Shown: piece after piece, positions 37,601 through 64,000 of the stretch
How positions within the stretch are numbered: the first letter of the stretch is position 1
Layout: the number at the start of each line of letters is the position of its first letter
From: Centroberyx gerrardi
Taxonomy: Eukaryota > Chordata > Actinopteri > Beryciformes > Berycidae
Direction: 5' to 3'
DNA: 64,000 nucleotides
Assembly: GCF_048128805.1 (NCBI RefSeq)
Contig: NC_136005.1
Location: 8,031,504 to 8,095,503, forward strand
Made by a program: the position numbers and the translations under genes
The notes under the pieces: model-generated
The model's input: only the letters and a program-made list of their open reading frames with translations
The model's database searches: none
Told to the model about the DNA's origin: nothing

Positions 37601-39200
37601 TGTTGGTGAGCTGCAGGTAATCCACATTGCTGCTTGACTTAAGCTGCTCCACTTCCATGTCTTCCAAGGTTCGGAGGCCTCTGCGGTGCAGCTGAATCAG
37701 GTCATACATGCTATTCAGCACAGCCACTACATTCAGCTCCGAGCTCCCACCAGACTCAGTCCTAACTGGTGGGAGGCCAAGGGATGAAACCTCCTGTAAA
37801 AGAAAAAGGATATGAAGCATTAGATCAGCTACAATCTACTGACATGCATAGTGTTTTCTCAGTAATTTTATGCAACAGTGGTGCATGGGGGTAATTTAGT
37901 TTTGCTTCCATATCTGTCCCTGTTTTGCTCCGTGTTATAGTTCTAGTGCAGGTTTCAATGCTAATAATGTATTGGGATACTTCATAATAATAAAAACACT
38001 ACTTCTAATTAGTAAACTTCTTCGTATGTTAGATTTAAACTCAGGTAAATTAAACTGTTATGTTAATTTTGCATTTAACTAAGAATGTTGAATGAATAGA
38101 GAAAACTGCTGTAGTGCATGCAACACAAGAAAACAACAACTACAATTACTACTGCATCACAGGTAGATGTAAGGTTACCAACCTGGTTGATGTGGGACAG
38201 ACATTCCTGCACGTTGTCCTCTGTGCAGAAGGCACTGAGCATGTAAGAGTTTCTGCGCACTGGCAGCGACAGCAGCGATGATTGGCTGAACCGCCTCAAG
38301 GGAGTCGTCCTACATTTAAAAGAGCTGCCGGAAATGTCCTTGACTTCTGCAAAAAAAACAAAAAAACAAGAGACACTTGAGCTGCCGAATGTCCCGCCAT
38401 TTTCCCTCATTAATATGCAAATGTATGCATCACGGTGCTCCAAAATCTTATCAGATCATCTACTCTATAGGGCACCTGTGGTGTAACTATCAAGTTTCTA
38501 TCATGTATTGTTTTTGAGTTATTGTGTTCACAAGAATGTGCTTACAAACAGACAAATACACAGACGCCAGCAGGACGACATAATGCCCTGCATACCTTGT
38601 ACCATGGTGGGAGAACATAATGAAAATGTCTTTGTCAAATATATATCTAGGCCTATGTTAATAAGCTATACAGAATAATGTTCTTTCAAGATCAGATTCA
38701 TCATCATCAGTCATACATGAGCAAGACATAAGCCAAGTGAAGAATCTAAAGATTTTGTAAGGGAAGAAAACAATTTTTTTCTTGCTCCACAAGCAAAGGA
38801 ATCTCTGGAAAGGAAAACATTACCAATGAAACATTATTGGAATTGAGGTTAGCCTTGGCACAAAAACTATAAATAGCCTTCATCTGTCATTTGTGTCAAT
38901 TTAACCTGTTCTTTACACACGATGCTCGATACAGTTACACAAAGTTACAACCTGCTCACAACGGCTGTAGGCAGAACAACACAGTGACTCAGTTCAACTA
39001 AAGCCAACAAGGATAGTAACTTAAAGCCAAAATCACATTTCCTCATTTTGAGACATGTTAAGGTTATGTCTGCGTCATTTTAAGAGATTTAAATCACAAT
39101 AGGCAACTGTTAATAACATGTCTAATACATATTCTAATTTCATTGGTCTTCAAACATCTGAAAATCTTAACATCTACTCACCAAGGGAAGACTCTGGCAT
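31639..39200 (-). CDS. ssx2ip: SSX2-interacting protein (ADIP), centrosome and junction adaptor
   Basis: This coiled-coil adaptor works at centriolar satellites, ciliary basal bodies and adherens junctions, where it binds afadin and alpha-actinin. Coding exons in transcript order (minus strand): 39200-39182, 38346-38183, 37793-37590, 37112-37002, 36858-36723, 36557-36482, 36130-35950, 34934-34787, 34140-34004, 33243-33070, 32587-32470, 31796-31639. They total 1626 nt, or 541 aa. Recognisable blocks are [89 protein letters not shown] and [18 protein letters not shown]; all match vertebrate SSX2IP in order. The start ATG at 39200 follows an in-frame stop in the same exon. The C-terminus (ending LIPENRYQ) is shorter than in mammals (about 614 aa). 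The position beside vitellogenin matches the known vertebrate neighbourhood. Confidence 0.94.
31822..32280. repeat. Dispersed teleost repeat of the 'tttattgatccc' type with AT-rich tail
   Basis: aactttattgatccctgtgg is followed by gggaaatgac and a long A-rich tail with tandem gtataaacat-like units. This is a frequent teleost interspersed repeat, probably a LINE 3' end. It lies in the last ssx2ip intron. Confidence 0.6.
35145..35614. repeat. 470-bp repeat element with inverted ends and three internal monomers
   Basis: GTCCCCCAC at 35145-35153 is mirrored by GTGGGGGAC at 35606-35614. Inside are three degenerate units of about 120 bp. Each carries tgatcg(g/a)at, then tctcattgct, then gcattttc, then a G-run such as cctaagggggg. 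It lies in the ssx2ip intron between 34934 and 35950. The family looks like a dispersed teleost repeat; no target duplication was found. Confidence 0.7.
37307..38010. repeat. Pair of diverged direct repeats flanking ssx2ip coding exon 3
   Basis: The segment at about 37307-37450 and the segment at about 37853-38010 share, in order, a ctc(t/a)gtaattt(t)at start, a gcttgggggt/gcatgggggt block, tttagttttg(g/c)ttcca(c/t)atctgtcc, and a later ggatacttnat...aataaaaaca block. They lie in the introns on either side of the exon at 37590-37793. Confidence 0.65.
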
Positions 39201-39284
39201 TGTTGCTGTACGCCCTTCAGGCTGCGTGTCTGGATCATCCACTACATGTGCCGCACACACAAGATCTATCTATGCAGTCTGCTC
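39201..39284 (-). other. 5' UTR part of ssx2ip exon 2
   Basis: The acceptor ctatttcag precedes gagcagac at 39284. The sequence up to the ATG at 39200 contains an in-frame stop, so it is leader. Confidence 0.7.
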
Positions 39285-40883
39285 CTGAAATAGAGGGTCA
39301 GATTAGCAGCGTCCATTCAACACTGTCTGGATTACAAGGAGAGATGGGAGTGGACACGCAGCGGGTGTAGGAAACACGCTGCAACCTAAATAACCAGGGA
39401 GGGTAAGGAGAGCAGATTAGGGATGGCCAAGTCAGTCATCACCAGCCAACGGGCTAAACAGAAAAAACACTTTCATGGAGCCTTCTGCCAGGATGTGGAC
39501 TCAATCCATGATTTCTTGCACTGTTCCCAATGAGCTGAATATGTCTGGAGACTTAAAGGTTCGATAACATGAGAATAGATTACATATAATTGCATTGTAG
39601 AATAATAAGCTTGAACTGCAGTGAATATTTGCAACACTCATTCCAGACATTACACTTAATTATGGCAAATAAAAAATAGGTACAATGGTGACAGAAGATC
39701 CACTATAGCAGTTTACAGGTTAGGACCCAGCCAGCATTGTATCACTCAATGCTCTTATCTCCAGCTGATCAGCCTAATGCCAGACATATGGTGATCTGTC
39801 TGCAAAGAGACAGAATCATACATCCAGAAACAGGGACCCAGACCCCTTCCCTTCTGTACAAATGATGGCTATGTTATCAACAAATAGGCCTATATATATA
39901 GGTAGATTTACTTTTAGTATATACTAATACAGGTGTTCCATTCCAGGACAACTTCACCAAAGCATGAGTAGAAGCAGCATTTAATTTAAAAAAAAATCAT
40001 CCTATGTATGAAATATTGTTGAAGTTACTTTTTCAAATGGTTCAATAATGAATAATGCATTAAGGGACTCACTTCAACAGCCTTTCAGCAGGTTTAAATG
40101 ATGCTTAACTATTCCACGAGACAGATGGCAAGCCTAGCCACAAAGCTTGACAAGTCCTGAGACTACTTAGGCCAACTTATCAACTAGTGTTAACCTTTAA
40201 TTTATTAGCTAAACCTTATTACAACTCTAGTGCGTGATCTCCAATGTGAAATTTCTAAATAAGCTTTTACAGAATGGAGTTTGAAGTCTCCTCAGAGCAC
40301 CCAAGCCCTGTATCATCATGTAAACAGAAGACACTGCTGGTACTCGCACAGAATCAGACGCCTTATGCATGCAAATATTTCCTATTTATTTTGTGTGATA
40401 TTTTAGTTGATCAGGAAAAACACTTGAGTCGAGGCAGGCCTTCTAACAGTGTAATGAACGAGGAAAACGTTGGATATTGTCACATTATATGCACCAAGTA
40501 CGTTAGTGTATAATCATGGAAAACCCTCGAACGAGAAGATGATGATGATGCAAACCTGTGGATCGCGCAGTCCAACTGCTAAGATAGCTACTACCAAGGC
40601 GACGTTCAGAATGGATAATGGTATTCAATAAAGGTAAAAAATAAGTCATGGTTGTGCATGTATTTTATGCACCAGTGTCAAATCACCCGTCAAATCACAC
40701 AAGCCGCCCTGCACCACGACTGCCTGTTTGATTTTGCTCCCACCGCAAACCTGACATTGAAACCGCACGGCTAGCTAGCTAGCTTAGCCAAATAGGTTCT
40801 ATATCTACGTCAGAGTAACTTTCATATAATTATTCGTTATTTATTCAATAAGGACTAGATGACAGAATGCCTCAGTTACTTAC

Positions 40884-40990
40884 TCAAGCCAGTATTTTAT
40901 TTGCTGGTGTGTCACTCTCCTCACGATAGCAGCTCCTGAGCCGTGGACGAGCATACGACTGCAGCACACACACCAAACATTACGGTAATT
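40884..40990 (-). other. Probable first, non-coding exon of ssx2ip
   Basis: On the minus strand a strong donor (gtaagt) follows position 40884. Upstream lie two CCAAT boxes and an X-box-like motif, so transcription probably starts near 40990. The exon start is inferred. Confidence 0.45.
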
Positions 40991-40999
40991 GGCCAACTC

Positions 41000-41012
41000 G
41001 TTGTCAAGCAAC
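41000..41012. promoter_or_regulatory. X-box-like RFX site in the ssx2ip promoter
   Basis: GTTGTC A AGCAAC fits the RFX consensus GTNRCC(N0-3)RGYAAC at 11 of 12 positions, with a 1-bp spacer. CCAAT boxes lie on the minus strand at about 40987-40993 and 41030-41036. RFX sites drive ciliary and centrosomal genes, which fits ssx2ip. Activity is inferred. Confidence 0.5.
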
Positions 41013-41099
41013 CGAACACTGCTTAACCTGATTGGTTCTTGGCTGTGATGCGCTTCCGGTGTATTTAACCGGCAATGCAACTTCCTGTTTTGATCTTTC

Positions 41100-43284
41100 C
41101 ACCAGCATGTGATAATCATCGTGCTAATGTTATTGTTAAGAAATTATGCCAGAAGTTTTTTTTTTCATTAATCATATATCATTTTTGTGAAATTCTAATT
41201 GATTGTTACTTGAAAGTGGTTTTAATTCTTTAGTATTTTGACCATATCTCAAAATTTTCACAGTGACATGCTTTTCAATTTGTTTGTCAGCTAGTTTCAG
41301 GATGCTTGCTACCAGGGATGAAGAAGCTGCAACATAGCTTGTGTTTATGGAATAATGAGCAAACATATTTTAAGATAAGATAGATGAGAAAGAAAATCCA
41401 TCAGATCAACACCAACAAAGTTGTTTATAGTATAACCTACTCAACTCAGTGTTTCATTTAGCAGAAATATGTGATGATGAACGTAAAAAGCCACTAATAA
41501 TGATTTTGTGTGAGTCCATCAGGCCCTGACATTAATAAATTAGTTCTTCCTGGAAAATTTGGAAATTACAAAATAAAGTGCACAAAGTAAAGCCAGATTT
41601 CTCTTCTTTGTTGAGTGACTGTTCACTGCAAATGGGTCCTCAATTTTGTCAATTATGTTAATCCAGTTTCTGTTGCTTATGGAGAGACACAAAATTTGTG
41701 CTCTGTAACGGATGTGATTGTAGCTAGGTACAATACTTCAGTAAAAATGTACTTAAGTAAAAGTAAAATTACTGACTTACTGAAAAATACTCAAAAAAGT
41801 ACAAGTGCACATAAAAGCTACTCAATTACAGTAGCTTGAGTAAATGTAATTAGTTATTTCCACCCTTGGAATCTGACTGCACCCTCAGGGCGAGGGTGGG
41901 GATGGCACCCATGGGACACTCACTTATGTGTTCCTCTCTTCCCTGGATCCCTCAGTGATAAGGAGGTTTTCCAGAGGCCAGGAATCATCTTCTTACTGAA
42001 AATGTTCAAGTGCAGTGTTTATTGCTGCTGTATGTTCAGTTATGCCAGCTAAGTTCACTTGTAAGCGTATGGAGCAAGATTTAGAAAATGTCAAATCTGT
42101 CAATTTCAATGAATAAGTGGCACTAATGCAGTGAATGTTTTTGGGTAGCAATCCCTCTCAAGATTTATTATTTTCTGCATTTGTAACCAACACATCAACA
42201 CACCAACACAAAGAACAAAGTTGTAACTAATAACTTTAATTAGTAAGAATTCAATATGAGGACAAAACAACACAATAACCCAATGCACTGCACTGTGAAG
42301 CAACACCTTACAAAAACTAAACACAACTGTACATTCTTATTTTACACAAAGTAACAGGTTCAGTCAGCTGAGTTGGCTACATGACATGTTTGTATCAAAG
42401 TTATTCTGTAACAAAAGTTAACATGAGTGACATTAAGGGCGGCAAAATTTTGAAAATCCAAAACACAGTATTGATTACAACAAAACTGAAGAGTTCTGTT
42501 TTCAAAATCTCTATATATTCATTTTGGGGGGGAAATTACCTGAGGTTCACACTCAGAATCTCTATAGAATATAGAGAATCCAGTATTATCATTATTAATT
42601 TTTGAGATGCAATTTACCTACAACCCTTTAAAAAGTACAAAAAATAGTTTAAATTATTATTTTTTTACCATGATTTTCTAGTAGGTATTCATATTTTCAG
42701 GTGGTGAATATTTTCTTTAGGAACAAAACTCTTCAGCTGATAAGACAGAAAGGAGCTTCAGATTGACTCCTGAACATGTATTCTGCTATTCAGAATACCT
42801 GACTCACAAATGAAGCTGCACATCAGAGAAAAACTAATATATTCTATGTTTGATTAAAACAGCATGACCTTAGCTTTGCCATCTTTCTCAGCATTTTTTT
42901 CCACATTCTTCCTGACATGTTAAAGTGCTGCAAATAAATTATACAGGAAAAAACAAGTATCACAATTCATATTGAAATCATATCACAAATTGTGTTTGCC
43001 ATCATCACTCCAGAGTCATGACAATGAAACTACAACAGTAAAAATTAAAATTGTGAGAACGTCATGACTTTTATTCTACAACAGTTCAACACCTTACTGG
43101 TCACATCTTCTATTCAAATTACAATGCAAGGTGACACTTAAAGTAGCTCCTAATTGTGTCGACACATTTATTCACAATATCGATACCAACACAGATCACA
43201 GGAGACATATTAACCGCACAACACAACTCCTGAACTCTTTTCATACAGTTATGTACATATTTTAGGTTAAACCAACATGGCTGT
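41100..43284. other. Intergenic DNA between ssx2ip and the guanylyl cyclase
   Basis: I see no gene here. The part nearest 43284 will include the 3' UTR of the minus-strand cyclase, but I could not fix its poly(A) site. The only recognisable unit is the repeat at 41725-41868. Confidence 0.55.
41725..41868. repeat. Fragment of the teleost 'tacttaagtaaaagtaaaatta' repeat (hAT-derived type)
   Basis: Reiterated acttaagtaaaagtaaaatt-like units end in gtaattagttatttccaccc and then ttg. The terminal sequence read inverted is CAAGGGTGGAAA, the usual end of this abundant fish element. The left end is truncated. Confidence 0.65.
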
Positions 43285-59674
<16,390 letters not shown>

Positions 59675-59740
59675 GAGGACCGCTGCTGTGGCTGGAGGAG
59701 TCCTGGACCGACTGACCGTGTGACTGACTGAATGACCAAA

Positions 59741-59788
59741 TGTGTGTGTGTGTGCATGTGTGTCTGTGTGTGTGTGTGTGTGCGTGTG

Positions 59789-59823
<35 letters not shown>

Positions 59824-59958
59824 ACGGGCAGTCACACTGTTCTTTATTTTATGTTGAGATAACAAAGCTAACCCCTCCCCAATTGTGTATGTTTGTGTCT
59901 TTTTTGGAGTGTGAGTTTGTGCAAACATGCATGCACCACGTCCTCTATTCCTGAAGAC

Positions 59959-60008
<50 letters not shown>

Positions 60009-60017
60009 CACACACAC
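59741..60017. repeat. Facing TG and AC arrays upstream of the cyclase start codon
   Basis: An imperfect TG array at 59741-59822 and an AC array at 59961-60017 form a long inverted repeat with a spacer of about 138 bp. The nearer array begins 67 bp upstream of the cyclase ATG at 59674, in its promoter or 5' UTR. Confidence 0.85.
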
Positions 60018-63000
60018 CCCACCCTTAATTGTCCAATCAGCAGAAGAGACTCTCCAATCAGTGTTTGAGCATGGGCTCTTTTGCAAGGTGCTTCGACTCA
60101 CCTTCGTCACTCTATAGGTCGACGTCACCAATCTGAACCTGAACTGTACACACCATGCACAACACAGCTACAGATCCTCCAATGCATCCCATTCTACGTT
60201 CTAAGTTTTATCTAGCAAGTGACATTGACATTTAGCATGATGGTGCAACCATCTGGTCCTAATATCATGTGTATGTACTGTGAAACTCCATGGCAACATG
60301 TACCAAGTACATTTATTGTAAATATTGATTCTTGTGGTAATCCTATAGGTTGTGTGATCATGGGTCCTGAAACATTACAGGAGAAAACATAGGACGTGGA
60401 AATTTTATTTTAAGCATGTATCATTGACTTGTTGTTGTCGCACTTGCAGCTGAAAACAAATCTATGAATAAAACAATCCCGCACACCTCCCATCTCCGCC
60501 TCTGTCTGCCTGTGCTGAGATTAACAACAACCAAAAGACAGCATTTCTGACCATCTGTGAAATTTAATTGGCTTTTCAAAAACGCATAATTACAGCATGG
60601 CTGTAGAAAAAAAAAGCCTGCCACACCACAGTTTACAGTTCATGTTTTTGGGGAATGTAAAACCAGAGTGGCGGGCAACAGTCACGATAGGCCTATGGTG
60701 GGCTCCGCTGACGACACACACTCCATACACCATGTTGTTAATGGAAACCACATGACCCAACTTCAATTGAGTTAGACCTTAACCTGAAACTTACACGCCA
60801 TTAAAGTCCTGAGTCATTTTCTATTGAGCAAAATGTATAGTGTTTCACTCTCTGTCTTCTGTTGTCAGTCAAAAGGACGCTGGTTCTGTTTAGGGGATAA
60901 AATCCTGAGTGATGTAACTCATTTTAAGGCACACAGGGACTTTAAAAGGCGATTAGGAATGTCATAAAAGCAGATTATCTACAATATGAAGGAAAAGGAA
61001 ACAGTGATTGTGGTTTTGTGGTTGCATAGAATGAAAGATTGTGAACAAAAGGCTTGCAAGCGGACGATTTAAGAGCCTCATCTGAATTTAAAGACTGAGG
61101 CAAATTATAGGGGAAGTTTGAAACTATACTGGGATTCAAGGGCTCTCTGGGAAGTCACTGGAGCTATTATGATATGGATATTAATAGTGTATTTTTCAGA
61201 GATAAAAGAGTTTCAAAAAAGAAATTAGTTGAAATGGATTGTTTATTATTTACATTTAGATACACAGAATATGTTCTACAGAATGCAGTTTAGTGTTATA
61301 TTTCCCTCCAACAACTGTCTTCCTTTAGACAATAACATTTTTCAGTGTTTTACTGCTACCAGACCTTGGTGAAAATAAGCCTTTGTTGTAACCTGCTCTG
61401 AGTAGCAGATAGGTGGGATTTACTGTATCAGGACCATTCAGAGAGTGTCAGATAAACTGTAAACCAATACTAAATTCACATACAAATCATTTCCCATTAT
61501 TGTTTTTACTGATGCCAGTGCTGCGCAGTTTAATTCCAAGGAGGATCGTGTCCCTCCCCTTTAACTGCCAAGTCTTTTTTTCTCAAGCACTTTGGCCCGT
61601 AACTTGATTGATTCCGTGGAAACCAAAGGTCATCCATTAATTGGTCTGAACGGAGTAAATCACCCTGAAGTGGCACCTCTTCAGCACATGCAATCTAGGG
61701 CAGCAGTTGGGCAGAATGGACTGTTTAGTGCAATTACCGGTGAGCAAATCGTCTCTGATATTAGTGTCAGATAATCATCTCAATGATGTTTGTTTTTCTG
61801 CTGAGCTGCAGTTTTATGGCTTACCATTACATGCAGCGCCAGTTATTTTTAGATAAAATTAGGAGACAGTGTACCTAGAAGACCTGGGTCAAACAGGATT
61901 TGCAAGTCATTTTACGGTTTGGTTTAGTCTTCTTTGGTGCCAAATGGGTGGCGCTTGCCACACAGGAACATACAGTGGATACCAGAAAATGGATAAAATT
62001 ACAGGAAAATGTTTTGAAAGTCACTTTTAATAAATGTTTCCTTGACTAACAACTTACGGGACACTACCTGGAGCAAATAAAAACTATTTGACCCAGTGTT
62101 GGTGCTTTGAGGGAATCATATTCGCTCTGTCATGTCAGAGTTCACCACCAACCATGTGGTTAAAGGTCCTGCTTTGGTGATTGTACCCTTCTTGTTTCTA
62201 TCAGTATGGTTTAAAAGCCTGGGTCTCAAAGTCGCCTCTCAGCCTCTTACAGTTTCTGTATCATATAGTCCCATCATCAAAGATACTGAACACGAATGTT
62301 ATCATGTTTGTTCGATGAAAACCACAGATTTCCAAAAGCTGTTTTCAGAAATCAAGAAAATAATGCTTATTTTTCTCAAAGACACTCATGCATGCAGTGA
62401 GTTTTAGAAAGGTTGCAAAGGCCCAAGGGTCATGAAACTCACACACTAACACTGTGTGAATGACAATGTAAAATTTCAGTTCAATAAAGAAACACACCAC
62501 GTCCGCTGCTTGTAGCTTTTACCCGACAACTCACATACGTAGCATTCCTACACTCCCAAGCTGAAAACAAAATGGCTTTAATGATGTAATTTCCTTTACA
62601 GAAGGAGCGGTTGAACTGGCATAAATACTGTACAGCAGGTGAAAGAGAGTGTCTTTTGACCCAGTAAATGATTCACTGGAGTCTTTAGGGCAGCTTGGGG
62701 GTGTGGGGCCTTCCAGTCTACTTCAGTCATATCCTCTGCGGCTCCTGCAGGTACATGGTGTGTTCCTCCAGCAGGAATCCAGTGTGTTGCAACATCGTTT
62801 TGCAACAACCCGCGCTCTCAGGTGAGCAGCTGTTTCGTCAGAGCAACAGCAGCCACTGAAAGGATGTGTAAAAGTGCCACAGGGAGAACAGGTTTGCCTT
62901 GGTGAGGCGCTGCAGCGGGGTATTTTGTCTGTTTGTTTAGTCCAACTGATAAAGGGAGACAGAAAGGAGCGACTCTGTTATCTATTCCCCAGAGGCAAAA

Positions 63001-64000
63001 CTGTTTCACAAAACGAGGTGATGGTGGGTGATTGTCCAAACTGAGTTGTAATCGTGACTGGAGCTCAAAATTATCAGGTAATGCTGAATATCGTTGCTGT
63101 CAGGTGAAAACCTTGTAAATTAAATTTAATTGAAGGATAACATGCTCCTCTATGGGTTGAGACAATTCAACAACCCCTGGGTTCCTGAAACACTTTCACA
63201 ACCAATCAGATAAACTCAAAATTGCAGGGTTAAAAATAAGGCTTTTTAAAGTTTTTTGGGACTTTTCGGAGATGCAAAGTTTTCACCTGACAACAGCGAT
63301 ATGCTAGCTGTCTTACAGTTGAAATCATGCAAATTCATCATGAAAATATCTTACAGAGTATATGAGTAGACATATACAGTACAGTAGTTTACAGTATATT
63401 TTTTGCTTTGTGTAAAAACAGGAATTATTCATTAAACCTGCCCCCTCCCCAAGCAAGCCTACAGTTTTATAGTACCTGACTATAAGCGAGTTACATTTCT
63501 TAACCATTACAGTACTGCTTCCTTACAAGGATATACAAGTAGTAAACCTAAAGGAAAAATCCATGAGACTTACAGAGATTTAGGGAGCGAGTAAAGCCGC
63601 CCTTTTTTACCCTTTTTGACTTTGAGGTAAAAAGGAGAAATGTACCATTGTTTACTTCATATCGGAATCTTTCTTCAGCCATTGGAGCACAGCACTCCTC
63701 CATATTTAAATAACCCACAGGGATGGGATCAGGACCACAAAAAAACAGGATGAAACAGCAACAGGAGTCTCCCATTAAGCACGAATGGGAGTTATGTGTC
63801 CGAAAAACATGAAATCCTGAAACAAAACCCTGACAAATCACACCCCTGAACCCATTTTGGGCTTTAATAGTGCATCAAAGGCCACTCATCGCGAGTCCAC
63901 TCTTACACTGAGGCAGTTCGCCTGTAGCGTCTCTTCAAGCCAGTACCGTTACCCTGAAAGCAACAGCGACCTACTGAGCTGGAGTGTTTGGCTTGTCTTT
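60018..64000. other. Intergenic DNA upstream of the guanylyl cyclase
   Basis: I see no gene here. Open stretches are short, lack splice partners, and match no family I recognise. The only clear structure is the fold-back repeat at 63088-63302. Confidence 0.55.
63088..63302. repeat. Fold-back (MITE-like) repeat
   Basis: The 27-nt arm at 63088-63114 (core gtcaggtgaaaac) pairs with the arm at 63276-63302 (core gttttcacctgac) with about three mismatches. The arms enclose about 160 bp. No target duplication could be fixed and there is no coding sequence. Confidence 0.65.

Noticed and set aside
60421-63841. Short open frames right of the cyclase
   Set aside because: No family match, no consistent splice structure and low complexity in places; not called as genes.

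Overview
The window is nuclear DNA of a spiny-rayed (acanthomorph) teleost. It holds AT-rich spliced genes with canonical GT-AG introns, long CA/TG microsatellites, and many fish-type LINE, SINE, hAT and Tc1 remnants. Two tandem complete-type vitellogenins of the Aa/Ab kind sit next to ssx2ip, a vertebrate vitellogenin-locus neighbour. I built the gene models by hand from splice sites and conserved protein blocks. All four coding models close in frame, with codon totals divisible by three.

Layout. 1-1960 is non-coding upstream DNA with one short, 5'-truncated retroposon. 2006-11642 (+) is vitellogenin copy 1 (34 coding exons, 1711 aa, Ab-like). 11872-18494 separates the two copies; it is filled by a non-autonomous hAT element, a 5'-truncated L1 with an intact 3' reading frame and target-site duplications, and an older L1 on the other strand. 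It ends in the copy 2 promoter region, which contains an imperfect oestrogen response element. 18542-28596 (+) is vitellogenin copy 2 (34 coding exons, 1706 aa, Aa-like). 28597-31638 is intergenic with decayed transposons. 31639-about 41000 (-) is ssx2ip (12 coding exons, 541 aa, plus 5' UTR exons). 43285-59674 (-) is a 23-exon, 851-aa single-pass receptor guanylyl cyclase with a short cysteine-rich ectodomain in place of the natriuretic-peptide-receptor fold. 59700-64000 has no gene I can recognise.

How the genes relate. The two vitellogenins are egg-yolk precursors made in the liver under oestrogen. They share exon structure, a TTTAAAAGG promoter box about 45 bp before the ATG, and a GC-AG intron 21, so they are one tandem duplication. 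Exon 32 is far more alike between copies than its neighbours, which suggests gene conversion. ssx2ip (centrosome, cilium and adherens-junction adaptor) and the cyclase are on the opposite strand and are linked by position only.

The most interesting item is the cyclase. It has a complete guanylyl-cyclase active site and a kinase-homology domain without the HRD aspartate, but an orphan cysteine-rich ectodomain. Two of its exons are bracketed by complementary UG and CA repeat tracts.
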